Of a DNA stretch of 28,823 bases, positions 7,229-12,524 are shown piece by piece. Position 1 is the first letter of the stretch. Every line of letters starts with the position of its first letter. The stretch is taken from IMG/VR virus record IMGVR_UViG_3300027852_000141, positions 1-28,823 of that record; one strand, 5' to 3'. Both the position numbers and the translations under genes were made by a program. This DNA is from a virus. The notes under the pieces are model-generated. The model was not told where the DNA came from. It made no database searches and saw nothing but the letters and a program-made list of their open reading frames with translations.

Positions 7229-8173
7229 ATGGAAAAAGACACAAACCCGAAAGATGCAATTGGTCGCGCGAAATGGCGCAACTACTTCACGGTCCCGCGG
7301 CAGGTGCTGTGGGCTCTCGGCATTGCGATGCTCGAAGGTGCGTTGAAATACGGTCGGCACAACTATCGAGGGGCCGGCGTTCGCGCGTCGGTTTACGTCG
7401 ATGCTGCCATGGGACACATTGACCAGTGGGTTGAGGGGGAGGACAACGATCCGGACTCCGAGGCCAACCTGTCGCATATCATCAAGGCGATTGCATCGCT
7501 AACGGTCCTTGCCGACGCGATCATGAACGACTTCCTGGACGATGATCGACCGCCGAAGATCAAAGACCTGCCCGGCTTGCGTGCGCAGTTGCAGGAAGCG
7601 GCTGATCGACTTCACGACGAACACGCGGACAAGAACCCGCACCACTATTCGCACTTGGAGGATGGTGAGCCATATCGCGACAACTGGAACGCGGAACAAG
7701 CTGACTTTGACGACGACGAGATCCTTGCGTCACCACGCATCTCGGTCAGTTTCGCGCCTCCGTCAATCGAGTCGTGCGCTGCTCATGTTGAAGACCCAAC
7801 GTACTTGCCCGGGATCCTGAAATGCCTGTCCGACGATGATCCCGACCAGATCCTGTATCTGTCGCCACAGCATCCGGAATACGATCAGGCGCACATTGTC
7901 GAGGGGCTGACCATGAAGCAGATCGACCGACTCGTTGCCCATGAGGCTGACCAGATCGGTTGTTTGCTCGTCGATGGGGACGAGGTGGTATTCGACGCCG
8001 TGTTGCGTCGCGTGCTGCTGAGGCTTAAAGAGCGGTTGCAACTATGGCACACCGTCTACTTCGCGCAAGGCGGCACAGATCGACGCTTTTCCCGGTTACG
8101 CAACGCAGAATGGCAGATCGCTATCCCGGGTTGCATTGCTGATCCTGACATGATGCCGCGGACGTTCGCATGA
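7229..8173 (+). CDS. MazZ-like dATP/dGTP diphosphohydrolase domain with C-terminal extension
   Basis: A 314-aa protein. Residues 1-110 match the phage family DUF5664 (dATP/dGTP diphosphohydrolase N-terminal domain): TNPKDAIGRAKW, LEGALKYGRHNYRGAGVRA, YVDAAMGHIDQW, EGEDNDPD and a final LSHIIKAIASLTVL helix. These hold the acidic metal-binding residues of the MazG/MazZ fold. The enzyme is expected to convert purine dNTPs to dNMP plus pyrophosphate, shaping the phage nucleotide pool. After an acidic linker (about 120-170) comes a second region (about 185-314) that I do not recognise. No purZ or dedicated DNA polymerase is in the window, so a modified-base role is untested. The gene follows GGAGA and is coupled by ATGA to a membrane protein gene. 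Confidence 0.75.
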   Translation: MEKDTNPKDAIGRAKWRNYFTVPRQVLWALGIAMLEGALKYGRHNYRGAGVRASVYVDAAMGHIDQWVEGEDNDPDSEANLSHIIKAIASLTVLADAIMNDFLDDDRPPKIKDLPGLRAQLQEAADRLHDEHADKNPHHYSHLEDGEPYRDNWNAEQADFDDDEILASPRISVSFAPPSIESCAAHVEDPTYLPGILKCLSDDDPDQILYLSPQHPEYDQAHIVEGLTMKQIDRLVAHEADQIGCLLVDGDEVVFDAVLRRVLLRLKERLQLWHTVYFAQGGTDRRFSRLRNAEWQIAIPGCIADPDMMPRTFA

Positions 8174-8406
8174 TCGAACACGGCCTACCATATGTGCTGT
8201 CCGCGTTCACCATCGCTCAGATGTGGCTCGCGGGCAGTGTGTCGCGTTGGACCTGGGTCGTCGCGCTCGTTGCGCAGGTGCTTTGGTTCTTCTGGATCAT
8301 ATGGGTTGGGCAGTGGGGCCTCATGTTAGGAAACATCGTCCTCACTGTCGTTTTCGTGAGGAATTACAACAAGTGGAAACAGGATGCTATTCGGACTGAC
8401 ACCTAA
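8170..8406 (+). CDS. membrane protein with two transmembrane helices
   Basis: A 78-aa protein with two long hydrophobic stretches (about residues 7-24 and 28-66, rich in Trp, Val and Leu) and a polar basic tail (RNYNKWKQDAIR). It starts in ATGA overlap with the MazZ-like gene and overlaps the next gene by 23 bases. Function unknown. Confidence 0.7.
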   Translation: MIEHGLPYVLSAFTIAQMWLAGSVSRWTWVVALVAQVLWFFWIIWVGQWGLMLGNIVLTVVFVRNYNKWKQDAIRTDT

Positions 8407-8554
8407 GCAATGGAAATGGCTCACGAACGCCTACTTGGTGTTCGTTGGACCACTGCCTGACTACGACGACGCGCGGCCCTATCTGTGGGAACTCACGATG
8501 CGGAAATGGGCACGCATGGATGAAACAATTTGGAACGCATTGGAGCGGATATGA
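8384..8554 (+). CDS. hypothetical 56-aa protein
   Basis: A Trp-rich 56-residue protein (LTPKQWKWLTNAYLVF... LWELTMRKWARMDETIWNAL) beginning within the 3' end of the preceding gene and ending in ATGA overlap with the next. The pattern suggests amphipathic helices. It is too short for family assignment. Confidence 0.6.
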   Translation: MLFGLTPKQWKWLTNAYLVFVGPLPDYDDARPYLWELTMRKWARMDETIWNALERI

Positions 8555-8760
8555 ACGTTAAGGAACTGAACGCGGCGCTTGCCGGCATGATCGAAGATGG
8601 TCATGGCGATGCTGAAGTGTCAACAGTCAACGGCACGGGAAAAGTCGTCCGTGTCATGGGTTGGGAACTGGCGATCAATGGGCGCTACGAACCGACTCGA
8701 GGGGTCGAACAACAGCCGCCTAAGAAGTCATTGCGCTTCTACATGACCGCGCGCTTCTGA
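8551..8760 (+). CDS. hypothetical 69-aa protein
   Basis: A 69-residue soluble protein with an N-terminal segment (VKELNAALAGMIEDGHGDAEV) resembling the short alpha-beta unit common in small phage proteins, followed by beta-like sequence. The ATG at 8551 follows GGAG and overlaps the preceding stop. The stop overlaps the next start (TGATG). Confidence 0.7.
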   Translation: MNVKELNAALAGMIEDGHGDAEVSTVNGTGKVVRVMGWELAINGRYEPTRGVEQQPPKKSLRFYMTARF

Positions 8761-9014
8761 TGTGGGCGACGGCGATCTTCTTTTTGTGTCCTGATGTGGG
8801 TTCGACGATTGAAGCCGCTCATCTGATTGCGACGGACCCGAACCTTTTGCCCCCTGCGTGTGAGTGGGTGACAGGTGAGAAGAACGGTCATGTGATCGAG
8901 GTTGCTGACATTATCGAACTCGAAGATGGGCGGCTGATCATGATCGGTGAAGTGACGCTCGTCTACCCGTTTAAACGCGGATACTCAGCTGGACATTTGC
9001 CGCTCATTTCATGA
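8760..9014 (+). CDS. hypothetical 84-aa protein, last gene of the first operon
   Basis: An 84-aa protein of unknown function; first residues are hydrophobic (WATAIFFLC), but this is not a convincing signal peptide. It starts in TGATG overlap. Its 3' part holds a GTTTAAAC copy (8969-8976) encoding Pro-Phe-Lys-Arg. It ends just before operator-like dyads. Confidence 0.7.
   Translation: MWATAIFFLCPDVGSTIEAAHLIATDPNLLPPACEWVTGEKNGHVIEVADIIELEDGRLIMIGEVTLVYPFKRGYSAGHLPLIS
8968..8977. repeat. CGTTTAAACG palindrome, copy 3 (coding)
   Basis: Perfect palindrome near the 3' end of the last early gene, read as Phe-Lys-Arg like copy 1 and the copy at 24229. Confidence 0.85.
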
Positions 9015-9057
9015 CTAAGTTATGTCAAGCACAGCATGAGGATATAAGTCGCTTATC
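9013..9057. promoter_or_regulatory. operator-like dyads upstream of the 9066 promoter
   Basis: TATAAGTCGCTTATC (9043-9057) is a near-perfect dyad, and TGACTAAGTTATGTCA (9013-9028) is a related imperfect one. Neither has a clear -35/-10 arrangement of its own on either strand. They lie 9-50 bases upstream of the promoter at 9066 and may give cooperative binding of the same regulator. Confidence 0.55.
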
Positions 9058-9065
9058 GAATGTGC

Positions 9066-9094
9066 TTGACAGGTGATCAATAAGTCGCTTATAC
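9066..9094 (+). promoter_or_regulatory. strong sigma70-like promoter with operator dyad
   Basis: TTGACA (9066-9071), 17-base spacer, TTATAC (9089-9094); this is the best promoter in the window. The dyad AATAAGTCGCTTATAC (9079-9094) covers the -10 region. Expected transcription start is near 9101, just before a stable hairpin. It would drive the 9183 gene and the RNA candidate at 9318. Confidence 0.85.
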
Positions 9095-9105
9095 GTTAAT
9101 AGAAG

Positions 9106-9155
9106 GCGACGCGCTACTGGCGTAACCCGGGAAACCCATGATGGGAACGCGTCGC
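9106..9155 (+). promoter_or_regulatory. structured 5' leader with 8-bp hairpin and mini-ORF
   Basis: GCGACGCG (9106-9113) pairs perfectly with CGCGTCGC (9148-9155). The loop holds CCCGGG and CCC...GGG blocks (9126-9145) that can form an inner stem with AAA as loop. The hairpin starts about five bases from the predicted 5' end of the transcript, which would protect the mRNA. A seven-codon ORF (ATG 9138, stop 9159-9161) begins in the loop. The gene itself starts at 9183 after ACGGAGAAG. Confidence 0.5.
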
Positions 9156-9182
9156 TCTTGAAACTGAAAACGGAGAAGAACA

Positions 9183-9317
9183 ATGACTAAGATTTATGAA
9201 ATGACTTTCGGTGCGCTTTTTGCTGTTGCTGTCGTGTGGGGCGCCTATGGTGCTGTTGTAGAACCTGCGCTGGACAACCTGGAACAATCGCTCGCGTCTG
9301 TTTCGATCACCAATTGA
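9183..9317 (+). CDS. small membrane protein, 44 aa
   Basis: A 44-residue protein with one N-terminal hydrophobic helix (MTFGALFAVAVVWGAYGAVV, about 7-26) and a polar C-terminal tail. It stands alone behind the strongest promoter, has its own structured leader and AAACGGAGAAG ribosome site, and is followed by non-coding DNA. That arrangement suggests high expression, so the product or the RNA downstream is probably important. Function unknown. Confidence 0.7.
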   Translation: MTKIYEMTFGALFAVAVVWGAYGAVVEPALDNLEQSLASVSITN

Positions 9318-9452
9318 GTTACCGACCCATCGCTCTTTCGCGGTTGTTGCCTAGCAGCCGTCATAGGCCTGAGATTGCAGGCGAAGGAAGTCGGTTTGAT
9401 AGTTGCATGCTGCGATCTCAGGATAGGCGTTCGATCCTTTTGGGTCGGTGAA
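9318..9452 (+). ncRNA. candidate structured RNA, multi-stem junction
   Basis: No credible gene lies here, but complementary segments nest neatly. A closing stem of 9 bp joins ACCGACCCA (9321-9329) and TGGGTCGGT (9441-9449). Inside are an 8-bp hairpin, 9341-9348 with 9353-9360 (loop GCCT, two G-T pairs), and a 13-bp stem, CCTGAGATTGCAG (9368-9380) with CTGCGATCTCAGG (9410-9422), one G-T pair, 29-base loop. A small hairpin may form at 9425-9438. It lies between the 9183 gene and a terminator, so it would be transcribed from the 9066 promoter. I do not recognise it as a known RNA class. Confidence 0.55.
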
Positions 9453-9492
9453 ACGGTACGAGAAACCATAGAAGCGCGCTCGTCGTGTAGGT

Positions 9493-9530
9493 CGCCCGAT
9501 TCTGGGTCGCCTGATCGGCGGGCGCGTTTT
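9493..9530 (+). terminator. rho-independent terminator candidate
   Basis: CGCCCGAT (9493-9500) can pair with 9514-9524 (three-base bulge), or a shorter CGCC/GGCG hairpin forms at 9508-9520. GC-rich sequence then runs into TTTT (9527-9530) and another T-rich stretch (GCGTTATTTT). It would end the transcript from 9066, releasing the structured RNA region. Confidence 0.55.
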
Positions 9531-9552
9531 GCGTTATTTTGTTGGGTTTTGT

Positions 9553-9716
9553 GGCATGCAGAACTGCGTCACGCGTGCGCGTGTCCTTTTCGGATTTTTT
9601 TCTCATTAGACCTGCAGGACGCGCAGGGCGTGCAGGGACCGTGGTTTTCTGTCGAAAGTTCAAGGACGTAGGTTCCAGAGATTCCCTGCATGTTCCCTGC
9701 ACGGCATGCACGAACT
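9553..9716. repeat. GCAGGG/CCCTGC iterons and GGCATGCA repeats upstream of terS-like gene
   Basis: Three GCAGG units at exact 9-base steps (9614, 9623, 9632) are followed by two inverted TTCCCTGCA units 11 bases apart (9682-9690, 9693-9701). CGTGCAGGGA and TCCCTGCACG form a 10-bp inverted pair. The set is bracketed by near-identical GGCATGCA(C)GAACT copies (9553-9565, 9703-9716). A T-rich run lies at 9587-9604. Such iterons beside terminase genes suit a packaging (cos/pac) site or a replication origin; which one is not shown. Confidence 0.5.
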
Positions 9717-9822
9717 CAAGATCAACAGGTTTGAAATTGTCCTTTTGTGCGTGTGCGCATGTGAAAAACCGGCGTTTGCCTCAGCACGCACGCTGTTTCT
9801 GTTTCGGAACCTTTGATCGACG

Positions 9823-9890
9823 TTGCATCAATCGAGCGCCTTGGGTATAAGTAACTTAGGTTTTCTGGAAGAGAAATATAGTACCTTATC
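9823..9890 (+). promoter_or_regulatory. promoter and operator dyads before terS-like gene
   Basis: TTGCAT (9823-9828), 17-base spacer, TATAAG (9846-9851). The dyad TATAAGTAACTTAG (9846-9859) overlaps the -10, and a looser one, TATAGTACCTTATC (9877-9890), follows. The ribosome site GAAAGAAGG comes next. This links the packaging operon to the same regulator as the early genes. The -35 is weak. Confidence 0.5.
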
Positions 9891-9908
9891 CGAAAGAAGG
9901 TGGAGCTG

Positions 9909-10382
9909 TTGGCTAAAAAGAAAAAAGACGATCCTGGAAACGAGGTCACGGTCACGTCGTCGAAGCGCGTTGCTGCCGATGGCTCACAACGAGGCCTCAC
10001 CCGCAAAGGATCGAAGAACAAGCTGACTTTGCTCCAGGAGAACATTGCTGCCGCCATCACACGAGAAGGCGGGCACGGCGAATCTTGGGACGAGGTGGTC
10101 ATGCTGAACGTGATCGCTTACCGCCTCATGAACGGCTACGGTGCGACCGACGACAAAGGCATGCCAATCATCGACGTTGAGACGGGATCCCAAGTCATGG
10201 TACCTCCTGACTTGCCCGCAGCTGCTGCTACCTTGGCGAAGGCTGCGCCATATACGCACCAGCACCTGAAACCACGGGAGTCGGATGCTGACGACGAAAC
10301 GCAGACCGATCCGAACGAGGAGAAAGAACAGTTCCTCACGGCGCTCGAGAACATGGGCGTGAAGGTGGAACGGGACGAGTGA
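9909..10382 (+). CDS. terminase small subunit-like protein
   Basis: A protein of about 157 aa with a Lys-rich N terminus (AKKKKDD), then a GLTRKGSKNKLTLLQENI segment like that in phage small-terminase-type proteins, and VPPDLPAAAATLAKAAPYTHQHLKP, a pattern often seen next to large terminases in alphaproteobacterial phages. The C-terminal third is acidic. Small terminase subunits recognise the packaging site and hand DNA to TerL. The TTG start at 9909 is chosen because AGAAGG lies 8 bases upstream; a GTG at 9900 is the alternative. Unusually, tRNA-Trp and eight genes separate it from TerL. The iterons upstream fit a binding-site role. Confidence 0.55.
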   Translation: MAKKKKDDPGNEVTVTSSKRVAADGSQRGLTRKGSKNKLTLLQENIAAAITREGGHGESWDEVVMLNVIAYRLMNGYGATDDKGMPIIDVETGSQVMVPPDLPAAAATLAKAAPYTHQHLKPRESDADDETQTDPNEEKEQFLTALENMGVKVERDE

Positions 10383-10395
10383 ACGTTTAAACGTT
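10382..10395. repeat. AACGTTTAAACGTT palindrome, copy 4 (intergenic)
   Basis: A perfect 14-base palindrome that begins on the last base of the terS-like stop codon and ends two bases before tRNA-Trp. Confidence 0.85.
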
Positions 10396-10397
10396 GA

Positions 10398-10475
10398 GGG
10401 GGTGTAGCCAAGTCAGGTCTAAGGCTCCGGTCTCCAAAACCGGGATCCGCGGTTCGAATCCGCGCACCTCTGCCA
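10398..10475 (+). tRNA. tRNA-Trp (CCA)
   Basis: Cloverleaf with anticodon loop CTCCAAA on a CCGGT/ACCGG stem, T arm CGCGG-TTCGAAT-CCGCG, acceptor GGGGGTG paired with CACCTCT (two G-T pairs), discriminator G, and encoded CCA. It decodes UGG. It stands apart from the other 15 tRNAs, inside the packaging operon. Confidence 0.88.
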
Positions 10476-10513
10476 CCTTATTCTAGACCTTGCGCGATCA
10501 ACGCGGGATCCGT

Positions 10514-10795
10514 ATGCTCGCACCCATGACACATGAGACACATCCTGAGACCCCTGACCAAGAAGTCGCGATGCGCTTGACTGATGCACGCGTCTGGGCA
10601 TTCGTCGTAGGATTGGTGTACTTGTTCTTGAAATTGATTGCTCATCCCGTCGCGAACATGTGGCTGGTTCACAACGCATACCGACCGCTGGTCGAGTTCC
10701 CACCCCTTGAGACATTGGACGTCCTTTTGCTGATCGCTATGCCGATGGGCCTTTCCGCGTTCAACACACTCCTGAATAAGGTAGTTCCCAAATGA
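10514..10795 (+). CDS. membrane protein with two transmembrane helices
   Basis: A protein of about 93 aa with hydrophobic segments near residues 28-50 and 64-86, and a Thr/Glu/Pro-rich N terminus. The two-helix topology would suit a holin, but there is no lysin beside it, so this is only a possibility. The start is uncertain: ATG at 10514 or 10526, neither with a strong ribosome site. Its stop overlaps the next start (ATGA). Confidence 0.6.
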   Translation: MLAPMTHETHPETPDQEVAMRLTDARVWAFVVGLVYLFLKLIAHPVANMWLVHNAYRPLVEFPPLETLDVLLLIAMPMGLSAFNTLLNKVVPK

Positions 10796-11193
10796 CCAAA
10801 GAAGCACATGACGCCTTAGATGCCGCAATCGAGCAGGCACGCGAGGAAGGCCGCAAACAAGGCCATGGTGAGGGGCGCAAGGAAACGGCACAGCAAGCCA
10901 CCGCAATTGTCAACGAACAACGGACGGCTCTGCTCGACCAAGGTCGTGAACAGGGGCGCAATGAGACTCTGCCTCAGATCGAAGCAGCCCGCGAGGAAGG
11001 CCGTGTCCAAGGTGTCGCAGATGGCCGGTCACAAGCTGAGGCGACTGCCGAGAACAAAGTCAAGATAGCGGCCTACAAAGAAGGACAACGTGTCGGTGAC
11101 CGTGAGGGCTTCAAACGTGGACGCGGTGAGGGCTACAAGGCTGGCTGGAATGACGCGATCAACACGCCTGCACGAGATCACAAACCAAAGTGA
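10792..11193 (+). CDS. Arg/Glu/Gly-rich repetitive helical protein
   Basis: A 133-aa highly charged protein with repeated EEGRKQGHGEGR, DQGREQGRNE, EEGRVQGVADGR and FKRGRGEGYKAGW units at roughly 11-residue steps, likely a long helix or coiled coil. The similarity to the Glu-Gly-Arg helical arms of FliH/YscL-type proteins is only compositional. It is coupled by ATGA to the membrane protein gene, so the two may act together at the membrane. Function unknown. Confidence 0.65.
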   Translation: MTKEAHDALDAAIEQAREEGRKQGHGEGRKETAQQATAIVNEQRTALLDQGREQGRNETLPQIEAAREEGRVQGVADGRSQAEATAENKVKIAAYKEGQRVGDREGFKRGRGEGYKAGWNDAINTPARDHKPK

Positions 11194-11200
11194 GTGAGCG

Positions 11201-11443
11201 ATGCGATCATCCGACCGCATTGACTCAGCAGACGGTGCAGTCGAAGTAGCATTCGACACAGACCTAGATCCAAACATCTTCGCGCTGAATGTAGCCACCT
11301 CCGGGTGGCTTTATTTCGTTGGACATGACGACAAGGACGGGTCGGTGTTCATCGCCGCCGGAATCGTGTTCCCGATCAAGGTGCGCCAGATCCAGTCACA
11401 GAACACGACGATCCCAGCTGCTGACATTAGGGGCCTCGTATGA
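11201..11443 (+). CDS. small structural (spike-base-like) protein candidate
   Basis: An 80-aa beta-rich protein. The layout, DPNIFALNVATSGWLYFVGHDDKDGSVFIAAGIVFPIKVRQI...NTTIPAADIRGLV, matches small phage proteins that end in an 'aGtilPirvrrv...tattivaL' pattern and are often annotated as structural or spike-base components. Evidence is the overall pattern only. Its stop overlaps the next start. Confidence 0.5.
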   Translation: MRSSDRIDSADGAVEVAFDTDLDPNIFALNVATSGWLYFVGHDDKDGSVFIAAGIVFPIKVRQIQSQNTTIPAADIRGLV

Positions 11444-11613
11444 TCGGCATAGGCGTCAGCCCCTCGCTGCTGCAATATGCGGGCACGTCTCTCGATCCAT
11501 CGACATGGACGCCCAGCCAGTACCGCGAGATCGTCAAGCTGCTGGTGTTCAATCGTGCAAGGCGGGCAATCGGTCTGCACTGGGCATTGAATTGGCAGTA
11601 CCCGAGAACCTGA
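11440..11613 (+). CDS. hypothetical 57-aa protein
   Basis: A 57-residue protein starting in an ATGA overlap; mixed composition (PSTWTPSQYREIVKLLVFNRARRA), basic C-terminal half. It is likely translated with the beta-rich gene before it. No family recognised. A DnaA-box-like sequence lies just after its stop. Confidence 0.6.
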   Translation: MIGIGVSPSLLQYAGTSLDPSTWTPSQYREIVKLLVFNRARRAIGLHWALNWQYPRT

Positions 11614-11617
11614 TTGA

Positions 11618-11638
11618 GTTATCCACAGTCTTGTGATA
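11618..11638. promoter_or_regulatory. DnaA-box-like hairpin
   Basis: TTATCCACA (11618-11626) is a consensus DnaA box. TGTGATAA (11631-11638) is its near inverse, giving an 8-bp hairpin with one bulged C and loop GTCT. A single box pair in a 62-base gap is weak evidence for an origin. Confidence 0.3.
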
Positions 11639-11675
11639 AAGGTGCCGCACTCATGGAGCGAAAAGGAGAACACTC

Positions 11676-11825
11676 ATGACATGGCGCGCCCATCTTCAAG
11701 GGATCATCCGATCCTGGATCATGAACTCGCTCGTGGCAGGTGTCGTTTCTGATATCTCGACCAACGGCCTCTCGGTCGCGGACGAGGCGATCATCGACGC
11801 ATATCTGGACACCACGATGCCATAA
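11676..11825 (+). CDS. hypothetical 49-aa protein
   Basis: A 49-residue protein with an AAAAGGAG ribosome site 8 bases before its ATG. The N-terminal two thirds look like an amphipathic helix (WRAHLQGIIRSWIMNSLVAGVV), the rest is acidic. No family recognised. Confidence 0.6.
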   Translation: MTWRAHLQGIIRSWIMNSLVAGVVSDISTNGLSVADEAIIDAYLDTTMP

Positions 11826-11852
11826 AGCGGGACCTGTTTCCGCAATTGACGG

Positions 11853-11870
11853 TAGGCGCTCGTGCGCCTA
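11853..11870 (+). terminator. hairpin in intergenic gap, terminator or processing site
   Basis: TAGGCGC (11853-11859) pairs perfectly with GCGCCTA (11864-11870) around a TCGT loop, followed by TTGTCGTTT. The T tract is interrupted, so termination is likely partial. The ribosome site of the next gene (AAGGAG) follows directly. Confidence 0.45.
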
Positions 11871-11894
11871 TTGTCGTTTCGAAGGAGACCTCAG

Positions 11895-12083
11895 ATGGCT
11901 AATCAATTCGAGAACGGCATTTCCGCAGGCATGATCCCGGACAGCCTCAAGACACCCGCATGGTGGAAACTGCAGAACGACATATCCGTGGCAGCAGCCA
12001 AAGGCAACGACGCGAAGCAGGTCAAGCTCCTGCGCACGCAACGCACCATGGAACGTGAACTCATGGCGAAGGCAAAGAAGTAA
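11895..12083 (+). CDS. hypothetical 62-aa protein
   Basis: A 62-aa, mostly helical protein (WWKLQNDISVAAAKGNDAKQVKLLRTQRTMERELMAKAKK) with a basic C terminus. It has AAGGAGA 7 bases upstream of its ATG, which supports this start. Its stop overlaps the next start (TAATG). In this place, just before TerL, it could be a packaging accessory, but no family is recognised. Confidence 0.65.
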   Translation: MANQFENGISAGMIPDSLKTPAWWKLQNDISVAAAKGNDAKQVKLLRTQRTMERELMAKAKK

Positions 12084-12406
12084 TGGCTAAGATGGAAATC
12101 GACCTCGGTCCCATGATGCGGGAAGCAATGATTGCATCCGTGGCAGGCCTCGTCGATGCTGTGCCACAGTATCGCTTTGCCGTGATCCTTGAGCTCCTGC
12201 GCACGGACAGCCTGTCTCGTGTGATGATCATGGAAGCCTTGGGCGAGCGTGCATTGCTCGAACGTGCGATAGATGAGCAGAATCAGAAGAACGTCGATGC
12301 GGGTATGCCAGCCGACTCCTACAGCGAAAAGTCGTGGGACGACATTGCCCGCCTAGTCATCGACGAATTGAAGGAGACTCCTGGTGGCCGAGCAGAGTGC
12401 GTCTGA
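12083..12406 (+). CDS. hypothetical 107-aa protein
   Basis: A 107-residue protein, mainly helical (LLERAIDEQNQKNVDAGM near the middle), acidic, without a recognised domain. It is coupled by TAATG to the preceding gene. It lies one small gene upstream of TerL and could be an alternative small-terminase candidate, though it lacks an obvious DNA-binding segment. Confidence 0.65.
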   Translation: MAKMEIDLGPMMREAMIASVAGLVDAVPQYRFAVILELLRTDSLSRVMIMEALGERALLERAIDEQNQKNVDAGMPADSYSEKSWDDIARLVIDELKETPGGRAECV

Positions 12407-12524
12407 AGACCCAATTGAAGGCTGGAGCGGTCTGTTCGAACTCCTTGACGACGAGGACCGCCACCGCTATGCTAGGCCCAAGCCAGTTATAAGGACCCGG
12501 CATGCCTTTCGACTTCCATTTTAA
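12384..12524 (+). CDS. hypothetical 46-aa protein with GTG start
   Basis: A 46-residue ORF starting GTG, with AAGGAGA ending 8 bases upstream. The acidic N-terminal two thirds (EDPIEGWSGLFELLDDEDRHRY) is typical of coding sequence. It overlaps the preceding gene by 23 bases and TerL by 23 bases, which fits this phage's compact style. Function unknown. Confidence 0.5.
   Translation: MAEQSASEDPIEGWSGLFELLDDEDRHRYARPKPVIRTRHAFRLPF

Noticed and set aside
9236-9850. Several ORFs of 70-100 codons on both strands in the non-coding region
   Set aside because: They overlap each other, lack ribosome sites and cross the stem-forming and iteron sequences.
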